The translations under genes and the position numbers were made by a program. From Sporothrix humicola (taxonomy: Eukaryota; Ascomycota; Sordariomycetes; Ophiostomatales; Ophiostomataceae): a stretch of DNA of 12,527 bases. The stretch is from assembly GCA_021396245.1 (NCBI GenBank), contig WNYE01000194.1:1-12527 (forward strand), read 5' to 3'. The notes under the pieces were generated by a model that did no database searches, had not been told where the DNA came from, and saw nothing but the letters and a program-made list of their open reading frames with translations. Positions 1 through 9,720 of this stretch are shown here, piece after piece; the first letter of the stretch is position 1; every line of letters starts with the position of its first letter.

Positions 1-2
1 GT

Positions 3-3000
3 TTAATTAATAAAAAAATAAATCTCTTTTTAATATACTTTTCGTTAAAGAATCTTTTTAACCTCCCACTCGTTTAAGTTTTTTTTTAAATTTAATATTA
101 ATATTTTTTTATTACGTTTTATATTATTATTACGATTATTATAAAGTTTTAACAAAAAGATTAAAAAAATATTATATAAACGTTTATACTTTTTAAAAAA
201 AGTTAAACGGTAAACTTATTCTTTAATTTTCTTTAATACTCGAAATAATTTAATAAATTACGTTATAAACTTTTTATTAATTAAACGTAAGTTCTTTATT
301 AACAAAAAAACTAATTAACCTCTTTTAAAAAATATTAACTTTTTTTTAATATTTATATACTTTTTTTATATTACTTTTACCTCCAACAGTTTCTCTTTTA
401 CCTTTTTTTAAATTTTATTAAATAAAACTTCTCTTTATATCGTAACGGGTACCCCTTTTAAAAACGTTTCACCCTCAAAGTATAAAGTAAAATTAAAGTT
501 TATTATTATTAACATTATATACGACGTTTTACCCGTAAAACTATTCACCGCGTTATTATAAACGAATTATATAATACGTAATAACTTAAACTATAATTTT
601 AAAAAGTTCCCGATATAACTTTTAAAGTATTATTTTATAATTTAGTTTATAATTTTTATTTAATTATTTATTTAAAAATAAAAAATTATAAAAAACCGCC
701 GTTTAATACTCAAAGTTTTATAAATTTAAACTTAAAAAACGTTAATAAATAACGAATTATAATCGGAGACGATACCTTTAAAAAGTTTAAACATTAAAAA
801 AATATATTCATTAAAAATAAACGCGAATTCCGTCGTATTTATAATAATATAAACAAAGATAAAGATAACAAATTTTATTAACTTATTTACTACCACTAAT
901 ATTAAGTTAACATTTTAATCACTTAAGTATATAAAAGGTAACCCCGTAATAAAGTTAACGGATATTTATTACTATAGTTTTTTTAAAGTTAATAAAAGTT
1001 ACAAAGTCCCGTACGGCTTATAACGTCGAAATTTAAATAATTAATAAAAGTAACAAAAGTTAATAAATTCTTTAATATTTTTATTAAAACTACGTTAAAA
1101 GAATTTTCGTTACAATAATTCGATCGTACGTTTTATTTTAAAATAATTAATAATTAAACTATTATAATATAAACGAATAATTTTTCTCCTTAAAGTTTCT
1201 TTTTTAAAAATAAAAATAAACTTATAAAAATAAAAAAGTTTATCCCGGTTTAATAACCAACGTACACCTAAAAGTCTTTTTTTTAACTTAAAAAGTTACT
1301 TTACTTTTTAAAAGCGTTTTTAATAAAATTTATCTTTAAACTAAATATTAAAAATAAGTACCGTAAATAGTTTAAAAACTTTAAAGTTTTTAAAAAAGTT
1401 ACTTTATATAACTTAAACAACGATATTACGTAGAATAATTTACTTAAAAAAATCTCTTTAATAACGGCGTATTTAAACAAACTTCTTAAACTATTAATTA
1501 TAAGTTTCTTTACTTATAAAAATTAAAACAACGATTACTAAAACGGTAGTTTTTTTTAATTTTACTAACCGGTTATAAAAGAAAAAAAAATAATTACTAA
1601 TATTTTCTTCGCCTTAATAATTAAACCTCCGTAACGGCTTATCCACGGGATTTTTAACCTTTAACCGGTAATTAATAATAAAATTAAATAAACTAAAATA
1701 TATACACCAACGAGTTTACCAATAATTTAATTTAATTTACCGAGTAAAAGTTTATAAATTAATATAATCCGTAAAAACTTCTATTAAGTATATAAATCTT
1801 TTAAAATAATATTATTATTCTTTAAAAAATATAACGATAATTATAAACTTTTAATTAAAAGTTCCATAACGTAACTTTACACTAATAAACTTTTTAAACT
1901 AATATATTACGAAGTATTATTTTCTATTTTTATTTTATTAAAATAAAATATTAACTATTACGAAAATAAAAACATCGGTTTTTATATAAATAAAAAAATA
2001 AAAATTAAAATAACGGAAAATAAAAGTTTTTTAAAACGTTTTTTTTAAAAAGTTAAAAACCCGTTATTAATTAAAGTTCCACTCGGTATTACTAAGTTTT
2101 TTACCCCCGACTATACTTTTTAAAGTGTTTAAAAGTAATTTAATAAAGTTGGTGTACCGGTGAATAAAACAACAATAAAAGTTATAAAACTTTAAAAATA
2201 CTTATATATTATAATAAGTAACCGGTACAGGCTAGTCCGTAATAACGGTAACCCGGACAAAATCCATTTTAACCTTGTCTTTAATTAAAATATACTTTAA
2301 AAAGTTAACTCGGTTATAATAAAATTTATACTTCTTAAAGTTTATAAATAGTTATACTTTTTAAAACCTTTTTAAAATTAAACATAAATGTTTAATATAC
2401 TTTTCTCTCGTAACAAAAAATACTAAAATATTATTTAAGTAAACTATATAAAACACGTTTAAATACCTTTTAAAAACACTATAAATGTAATACTAAAATA
2501 TAACCGGTACGTTAATAAAACTAAAAAATAACACTAAATACTCGTAATAACTATACCGTATACGGAACACGGTTTTCCACTCGTCACCTTCTTTAATCTA
2601 AATACAATAGTACGTATCTTTAATATTAATCTTTAAAAAAACAATAACCTTTTAAACTTTATTTAAAATTTCTTTAATAAAAAAAAGTATATACTTATTC
2701 TTAATAGTTAACTTATTAAGTCTTCGGTAATCTATACATAAACGAAACGTACCGTTTAACTTAAAAACGAACAAAATAAAAGCCTTAACGGGTAACTAAA
2801 ATTCTTTAATTTAACTTTTTTTAAACGAGCTATTTAAGTATTCTTTTAAAACTCCTAACTCTTTTTATAACAAAGTATAAATAATATTATATAAAACTTA
2901 AACGCTCGGTTTTAACTTAATAATATAGTTTATTTCTTTTTTAATAAAAAAAATAATAACGTTTTTAACTAAAAAAATATTTTAAAAATTTTTAAACTTT

Positions 3001-3480
3001 AAAAAAAAACCTTAAAGTTTATAACCCTCGTTCTTTTCGTCCTTATTTAAAAAAGTAAATTTTTTTATTATTTAAAAAGTAAAATAAACTAAAATTTTTT
3101 AAGTTAACTAAAAAAACTTCGTCGTTTTTATTATAGTAATATTCTTTTTTTTAAAAATAAATAATTAAAATTAATTAATTAACTTTAATATAATTTAAAA
3201 ATTACTTAACTTTAATATTTTTAAAATAACTAAATTTAACTTATTTCGGTTAATAGTAATATAATAACGTATTATCCTTTTAGTAACCCCACGGCCATTA
3301 ATAAAAATCAATAACACTTTCTAAACACCGAACGTATCGATTTTTAACTCGTCCACGTTAAAGACTATTAATACACTCCGCCGAGATTTCTTAAAACCCC
3401 TCGTTTAAACGAAAGTAACGTTAATTATATTACCCTCCGTATTAATATTAAAATCGACACGGATAAGTTCTTCGTTTAAT
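3..3480 (-). pseudogene. pol: Element A pol: (protease)-RT-RNase H-integrase-chromodomain, inactivated by RIP
   Basis: Polyprotein for reverse transcription and integration. In the minus frame whose codons start at positions divisible by 3, reading downward, I see RT residues LCIDYRRLNKLTIKNKY near 2691-2741, EGDEWKT near 2580-2600 and YLNN at 2430-2441. RNase H/connection residues near 1620-2340 include EVFTDYINL. The integrase zinc region is at about 1000-1240. The core has FITGLP near 940, GIVSDYNSLF near 740-775 and the D-x35-E helix near 600-660. A GPY/F-like tail lies near 120-330, and chromodomain residues NEWEVKKIL begin near 75. The RT Asp pair is now Asn-Asn (2430-2435). Integrase Asp1 is Asn (954-956), Asp2 is intact (762-764) and Glu is Lys (654-656). 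All are G-to-A changes. The protease (about 2950-3480) was not recognised by motif. The 3' end lies beyond base 1 and the upstream limit is approximate. Confidence 0.9.
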
Positions 3481-3499
3481 TAACGAATAAAAATAATAA

Positions 3500-5140
3500 T
3501 AAATATTAAAAACTTTATAAAAAAAATTAAATAAACAAAAAAAAAACTCTTTAATCCCCTTTACTTTTTCTTTTCTTTTTTAATTTCTTTAAGTTTCCGT
3601 TTACTTATACTTATTAAAAGACAACTCGTCTTTTCTTTAAACATTCTGGGGTATAATATCTTTTCTTATTACAATTAAAACAAGTAACAAAACTTTTATC
3701 TTTATACTAAGAGTTAAACGCCTCTTTCGGTTAACTTAATTTTAATTCCTTAAAGTTCTTAAGTAAGTTTTCTTTAGTCTTCTTTCGGTACTTCTTTTTT
3801 ACTTTTTTTATTATAAGTTTTTCTTTAAAAACTTTATTAGTTACCCGTTTAGTACTTTTTAACTTTTTTTTAATAAAGTAAACTTAATTAACTTTTTTTA
3901 TAACTTTTTCGTAGGTTTTTTTTCGAATACTTATAATAACCTTTAAAGTTAACCGAATATTTTTATATAAACGGTAATAAAAAAAATACACTTTTTAAAT
4001 TTTTAATAAAATTAAAAAATACTTTTTTAAAGTTATTAGTTTAATATAAAACTTTAAAAAGTTTTCTTTTAGTTTTTATTTAATTTTTAAATATTAATTA
4101 AAAACTTATTAATTAAATATACTATCGTTAGTTTACTTTATATTTACTTAACGTTTAAAACTTTTTTAATTATTTTTTAACTAAACTTTTAAACTTTTTT
4201 TTTTAAATTTAATATAATTTTTATAAAAGTTTTATTTAAATATATAAGAATTATTTATATGGTGGAGTGTAATATTAATTTAAATATAATCTTTTTTTTT
4301 ATAAAAACGGTAATTTAAATTAAAGACCTTTTTAATTTTTTTAAATTATACCGTACGGGTTTAAAAATTAATAAAAAACTTTAACTTATTTAGTATTTTA
4401 AAAGAAACCGTTTTTTCTTTAAAACGTTTAACCGTTAAATTAAACTCTTTTAAAGTTTTTAAACTTTAATTTAAGTTATTAAAATCGTTATTTAAAAAAC
4501 ATAACGACGAAAATAACGAAAACGACGAAAACTATAAAAATTCTAAGTTTAAAACTAAATTATAATTTTACGTTAAAGTTTTCTTTTTTTTAACTTTACG
4601 TTTTTTTTTATTTATTTTTTTACTTTAAAAAAGTCTTTTAAAAGTATCCCTTAACTTAAAGTTAAAAAATAAATTAAAGTTATTACTTTTAACTCGACGA
4701 AACGTTTAAAAACCTTTACGGAATCTTTTATCGATTACTTTAATTACGTTATTTTTTATACGGTTTATAACCTTAACTAAACGGTTAACCGTAAAAGTCC
4801 CACTATTATTAATTAAGCCTCGGTTTATTATAATCTTTTTTTTATTTTTAACCTTTTTAATAAACTATTTATAAAAAAATTAATTACTTAAACTTTTACT
4901 AAAATTATTGGACTCCGTTACTTCTCCCTTTTTTACTTTACTCTTATTAACCTTTTCGTTTCGACTTATAATAAAAAAAAACTTTTAAGTAACCAAAGGG
5001 TTAAAAAAGTTACGAACGGTGTTAAAAACGAGTATAGTCGTAGTTATATTACCCGAAAAGTAACTATAACCACAACGTTCGACGGTTTTTCTTTTATTTA
5101 TAATTATTTTTTCTTTTAAAAGTAATACGGAGTAAAAGAA
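3500..5140 (-). pseudogene. gag: Element A gag: nucleocapsid-type zinc knuckle and Ser-rich middle, RIP-degraded
   Basis: Structural polyprotein of the virus-like particle. It is read in the minus frame whose codons start at positions equal to 2 modulo 3, continuous from about 5100 to 3600 apart from RIP-type stops. The best evidence is a retroviral zinc knuckle at 3641-3682. Residues CFNC are followed by four residues, then Tyr where His is expected, four more residues and Cys. His-to-Tyr is one C-to-T change. The N-terminal half is charged. A Ser/Phe-rich stretch lies at about 4500-4545, where TCG codons recur. The length, about 500 codons, suits a gypsy Gag. Relative to pol the frame offset is -1, as in elements that use -1 frameshifting. 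The start codon cannot be fixed because ATG would become ATA. ATA codons lie at 5099-5101 and 5105-5107, so the 5' limit is approximate. No capsid motif was recognised. Confidence 0.75.
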
Positions 5141-5324
5141 TTAAAATTATAACGGCACACTTAAAGATATACTAAGTAAAAAAGAATAAAAATAAAAAAT
5201 AATATTATAAAAATAATTAAAAGTGTAAAACTAAGTGTACGTAAAAATAAAAATTAATTCTTATCTCTTTTTTAAAAATAAAAAAAGAAAAAACCTAGCC
5301 TTTTATAAACGAGGCCCTCCCTTT
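5141..5324 (-). other. Leader or 5' LTR remnant of element A next to the insertion point of B
   Basis: This stretch lies between the probable gag start of A and the target duplication of B. On the minus strand it carries a TATA-box-like TATAAAAGGC, then A/T-rich sequence. No coding frame, LTR edge or primer-binding site can be recognised. From its place it should be the 5' leader or LTR of A, separated by element B from a continuation at 12224 onward. That continuity is inference, because no second LTR of A is available to compare. Confidence 0.4.
5298..5307 (-). promoter_or_regulatory. TATA-box-like site (TATAAAAGGC) upstream of element A gag
   Basis: The minus-strand TATAAAAGGC matches a canonical TATA box and keeps GC bases in a heavily mutated context. 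It lies about 160-200 bp upstream of the probable gag start of A, a plausible place for an LTR promoter. In such AT-rich DNA, TATA-like strings are expected by chance, so this is tentative. Confidence 0.3.
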
Positions 5325-5329
5325 AGTCT
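5325..5329. repeat. Target-site duplication of element B, left copy (agtct)
   Basis: The five bases beside the outer end of the left LTR read agtct. The matching bases beyond the right LTR (12219-12223) read ggttt. They differ at two positions, one A/G and one C/T, so both derive from ggtct by one RIP-type transition each. Five bp is the usual duplication length for Ty3/gypsy integrases. With two mismatches in five bases the match is suggestive on its own; the independently defined LTR ends strengthen it. Confidence 0.65.
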
Positions 5330-5880
5330 TATTACAAAAGCATTTCCCAAAAAATAAAGTAAAAGTCTTTATTAAGTAATTAAACTAAAGGAGAGGTCTT
5401 ATTTTTATAAAATAATAATAAAGTGTAACGGTTAAACAATAATTAACACGTATAAAAAGTAAATAATTATATATAATAAAGGTATAAGAATACAAGTTTA
5501 TATAATTATATATTTTAAATAATTAATAACGACTAAGTTTTTTATTTATGGTTATTAAAAAGAAACCTTAATCTTATATATTTAATAAACTTTATATAAC
5601 TTTATACGTAAACTTTATTCTCGTATAAAGTTTACACAACTTTATATAACTTTATTCGTAAACTTTATTCCCGTATAAAGTTTAAATTTTGTTTTATTAA
5701 TTGGTTCGTTTTTCGTATTCTTTGATTGGTTTTTTATTTTATGTCTCGAAAGGGTTACTTTTTAGTTACACTAACACCGTCGTTTTACGTCGGTCGTATT
5801 AATTATTTTTTGTACCCGTTAAAGGGTCGGTTATGTTGTTTTAGTTTATTGGTAAAGCCGTAAAAGTTACGTCCGTAATA
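5330..5880 (-). repeat. Element B 3' LTR (left copy, heavily mutated)
   Basis: It aligns base for base with 11668-12218 (551 bp each). All differences I checked are transitions. The outer end reads tattac (from tgttac) and the inner end gtaata (from gtaaca, still intact in the other LTR). Its half nearest the internal region is much more mutated than the same part of the right LTR. It contains a 50-bp tandem duplication with hairpins at 5591-5690. Confidence 0.95.
5591..5690. repeat. 50-bp tandem duplication with inverted repeats, left LTR
   Basis: Two adjacent 50-bp units (5591-5640 and 5641-5690) match over about their first 44 bases apart from a few substitutions. Each holds taaacttta and its reverse complement taaagttta separated by eight bases (arms 5609-5617/5626-5634 and 5659-5667/5676-5684). 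The arrangement recurs in the right LTR, so it predates insertion. A duplicated promoter or regulator-binding module, or an RNA hairpin, is possible. The function is not known. Confidence 0.8.
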
Positions 5881-5883
5881 TAA

Positions 5884-5897
5884 CTTTTTTTCTTTTT
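5884..5897 (-). other. Polypurine tract of element B
   Basis: The minus strand reads AAAAAGAAAAAAAG and ends three bases before the 3' LTR. This is the expected place and composition for the primer of plus-strand DNA synthesis. Purine runs are common in this AT-rich DNA, but the position fits exactly. Confidence 0.7.
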
Positions 5898-6399
5898 AAA
5901 TTTTATTTTAAAATTTTATAAGTAACGTATTTTTTTTATTTTTTTTTATTAATTCGGTAAAGATTTTTTTTTTTTCTTTTATTATATTTAGTTATGTCGA
6001 GAAGCGTTTTACCTTTAGTATTAATTAACGTCGTAAAATTATTTATAATATTAAGTTTACTAATTTTAAGGTTATACCGTATTCCCGTTATATACGTTTA
6101 TTTAAAAATTATATTTAATCTTTTTAATTTTCGTTTTACGTACACCGTTATTAAACGTACGTACGCGTAGGTATTAAATACGATAAGAAAGGGATCGTTA
6201 TAGGCCTCGGTAAGTACTTTTTTATTCTTTTCGTAATTTTATTTTCGTTTTAATTTTATCTTAAGTAAGCGTTAGACCGTAAAGTACCACCGTTTAACTT
6301 AAACCGAGGAAGATACCGAGTAAGCCTTCGAAAAGGTTATTATAAAACTTCGTCGGTTACGTACGTAACGTAAGTTTTATTAAGCGTTAAGAAAGAAAA
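5898..6399 (-). other. 3' region of element B between pol and polypurine tract
   Basis: About 500 bp downstream of the recognisable chromodomain-containing pol. The pol frame can be read on through much of it, with Arg, Pro and Gln-type codons and stops that could all be RIP-made, so the true end of pol cannot be placed. The part from about 6120 to 6400 keeps more G and C than most of the window. I recognise no separate gene, RNA or terminator. Confidence 0.4.
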
Positions 6400-9300
6400 T
6401 GTTTAAAGAAGTATATACCGTGGTCGACGTTAATGACGAGCGTCGTTGGTAAAAGGAGAGCCGCGTTGTTGTTTAGGCCGCCGAGTAAGTTTATGTTAAG
6501 GTTAATATTACGGGGTTCTTTTACGACTAGGGTACTTTTATAGTCGACCTAGGGCCCGGCCCTTTTATCGTTAATACGCCGTTAATAATTAGGGGGAGTT
6601 TTTAAGGTGCTTTATAAGCTTTTATATGTTTTTTTTAATATTATAACTTAACCATTTTACTAAATATTTTAGTTATTTTTTTTTTATTTTACGATATACT
6701 TTAATTTTTTTTACTTTATATTTTAGCTCGCCGAAGACTTATTCGTTTAATAACTCGGCCGAGTTTAGTATTTTCTCGAGTAGTGAAATATTAAATCGTG
6801 GGTGGACTTATAATCCTTCGAGTAAATCGAGTTTATACACCGAGTTTAACACTTTTTTCGTAACTTTAAATAGTTCGAGTTATTTAAAATTAAGCTTATC
6901 GTTTAATTTTTTCGTTTTAAGGTTTTTTTAATTAAAATAAACTTTATTTTTTTCTTTAAAGATTAATCTTTTAATTTCTTTTTTATTAGTTTAAATACTT
7001 ATTTATTATTATTATTAAATAAAGTTTATTTTTACTTTCTCGAGTACTTTTTTAAGTTTTTAAATTATTTTTTTTACCGTTAAGTTTAGTCTTTTTTTTA
7101 AATAATAGTTTATTTTTAGTTTAAACTTATAGTTTATTTTAAACGGCGAAACTTTAATACCGTTATATACTACGTTATTATAAACGATTTAAACGAGTGA
7201 AAGTTACTTAACTTAGTCGTTTTATTATTAGTTAATATATATTCGTAAATATTATTCGAACGTTTAGTTCGTTCGTTTAGTTTATTCGTTTATTTATAAA
7301 TAGAAGACCGTGTTTAGTTTCTTTTTAATTCGAAGTTACTTTATAATTTTTACCTAAAACTTATTTATAAACGTTATTTTTTTATCGTTAACGATATTTT
7401 TTAATAAGTTATAATTATTTACTACGTTTTATAAAAACGTGTATACTAAGTCTTTTACCGTATATAACTTATAATAAAGTAAAAAGTACGTGTACTTCGT
7501 AAACCTCTTTACGATCACCAAAATGTTATCGTAAGTCGTCTTCGTAACTCGTTCTTTTAATATTAATAACTTAACGATTAAGTCTTAAAAGATTAACTCT
7601 TATAGTCGATTAAGGATCGGTAGTAGTTGTAAGAGGCCGTAAGTTTTATACTTTTTAGTTTTCGTTTTATTATATATATCGTATTCGTTAATCACGTCTT
7701 TAATAACGTCGTGTTATCCCGTAATATCGTAAAACTCTTTAAGTTTTTCCGTGGTTTTTTAAACTCCGAAGTGTCCTCTTAATGGTGCCTCGTACACTTA
7801 GCGGATTACCTCCCGTAGGTTTTCTTACGTTGTTACCTTAAAAATTATTAATCCGTCTTTTTACGTTTAAAGTACTGTTTGTGCTTCCGTTAATATTAGT
7901 CCGATATAGTCGTTTCGTTTACTTAAGGCGTTTATTTTACCGTTATTGGATTCTTTTTTATATATTATCCGAATGTTAAATTTCGATAAGTATTAAGCTT
8001 ATTTAGTTTATCGTTTATTTAACCGTTAGTTATTAACGAAGTATATAAAGTTTTTATAGTCGGAGTATATTATTACAAAGTGTTTAACTCTTTTAAGATA
8101 TACCTTTTATTCTTTAAACCCTTTAATAATAACTATTAGTTTTTTATTATAAACTAGGTATTTTTTTATTAACTTTACGAACTTCTTTAAAAAGAAGATG
8201 ATTAAATACGTCTTTTTTTTTTATCCCGTTGTAACAGTTCGCCGTTTATTACGTATTTTAATGTATCGACATTTATTTCGTATAGTTTATCGAGGTTTAG
8301 TTCTTTTAATATTAGTTTTAATAGTACTATTATTTTAATTTATTTAAACGCCGTTTACGTTTCTGTAGTTTAAAAGAACTTATATTTTTTTTCGTAAAAT
8401 TAATTAAAGGTGCCGTTATTTTACTATAATCTTTAATAAACTTTAAATAATAATTTACGTATTTTATAAAAAATTATATATTTTTAACGTTTTAAGGTGT
8501 CGGCTAATTTTTAATTACTTCGATCTTTTTTAACTTTATAGTTAATTACCTTAGTATAATTATACACTTTAAAAAGATAATTTTTTAAATGTAAAACTTA
8601 TATTTATTTACTTTAACTAATAACTTCGTATTATTGAGTTTTTATAAAACTTAATGGACGTATTTTTTGTACTCTTTTTAGTTTCGTAAGTATATTAAAA
8701 TATCGTCGAGGTATATTATAACGAAGTCGTTTAAGTATTCTCGTAGTATATCGTTAATTATTTTTTAAAAGGTTATTAACACGTTAATAAACCCGAACGG
8801 TATTACTAAGTACTCGTAATGTCTGTAACGTATTTTAAACGTTGTTTTTTATTTTTCGTTTTTAATTATTCGGACTAAGTTATATACTTTACGTAAATTA
8901 ATCTTTATAAAAATTTAAACGTTTTATAACTTATTTTAAAGTTCCGTAATAAACGGTAATAGGTACCGGTTTTTAATTATAATTTTATTTAACTATTAAT
9001 AATCGACGTACAATCGTTGTATACTGTCTTTTTTTAGTATAAATAAGATAGGTACTTTTGTAAACGACCTTAATGGTCGAATATAACCTTTAATTAAGTT
9101 TTTATTAAGTTACTTTTAAAGTATTTTTAACTTATTTTCGTTAAACGAGTAAATACTTTAATATTTTAATTACTCGTTTTCTTTTAACGGAATTTAATAG
9201 TTATAAGGTTTATACTCCGGTAAACTTATATCGTATTAATACTTTTAAATATTCGTATACTTATAATACTACGTTAATACGCGGAAAAAGTCGTTTCGCT

Positions 9301-9720
9301 TTTCTTTTATTAACGCGTTTAACGTTTTAATAATTATATCTTATCGTAGGTTTCTTTAAAATAACTAGTTAATAACTTAATCAATCTTTAAATTATACTC
9401 TCGTAACCATAATAACCCGAAAATAACGTCGTCGTCTCCAATATCTATAATATCGAGTACTATTTTAACTTTTTTACCTTTTACGCGGAGGTTAAATATC
9501 CTTATTTCTCTTTTAACTTAACCGTCGTCGTAGTTAGTTTAAAGTTTTTCGAAGTTTCGTAAAATATATAATGTCTCTTTTAACCGTTATAATATATTTT
9601 ATTAATTTATTAGTCGTAATACGATGTAATTAACCTTAACGTTAATATTTATTATCGTTGTTTAACTTCGGCCGCGTTAATTAACTTAAACCCGTATATA
9701 TTTTTACTTTTTATTAATTA
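6400..9720 (-). pseudogene. pol: Element B pol: protease-RT-RNase H-integrase-chromodomain, RIP-degraded and frameshifted
   Basis: Polyprotein, minus strand. The frame with codon starts 2 modulo 3 gives the protease C-terminus LGLL-type WLREYN near 9362-9421 (the family's LG-P-WL motif). It also gives RT residues VPILFILKKDS near 9030, EYLVIPFGF near 8805-8830 and an intact IYLDDILIY at about 8690-8716. The frame then shifts at T runs 8385-8392 and 8213-8222. RNase H continues with YSDYKNF near 8050. Integrase follows with DGLIIFK near 7850, EAPLRGHFGV near 7770, TYDNILVIV near 7520 and a remnant of the D-x35-E helix near 7260. The GPY/F tail is near 6780-6900, and chromodomain VKWLSYN is near 6640-6660. 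Integrase Asp1 (7582-7584) and Asp2 (7384-7386) survive; Glu is Lys (7276-7278). A basic, Pro/Gln-rich tail follows. Both ends are approximate. Confidence 0.92.

Larger units (their letters stand above)
1..5324 (-). mobile_element. Element A: RIP-degraded Ty3/gypsy chromovirus, 3' end outside window
   Basis: A degenerate LTR retrotransposon read right to left. The minus-strand order is gag with CCHC knuckle, then RT, RNase H, integrase and chromodomain, which is the Ty3/gypsy (Metaviridae) chromovirus order. The chromodomain runs off base 1, so the end of pol and the 3' LTR are outside the window. The 5' side is interrupted or bounded by element B at 5325. Pol reads in one frame for about 3.46 kb with no indel that I detected, although nearly every line has stops. 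This is what transition-only RIP produces. CpA is kept and TpG almost lost on the plus strand, so C-to-T damage fell mainly on the coding (minus) strand. No LTR of A can be delimited. Confidence 0.9.

Noticed and set aside
4500..4545. An acidic Asp/Glu/Asn-rich plus-strand peptide from repeated gacgaaaac-like units.
   Set aside because: The minus frame here is continuous with gag of A and reads Ser/Phe-rich. The plus-strand reading is the complement of repeated TCG and TTT codons.
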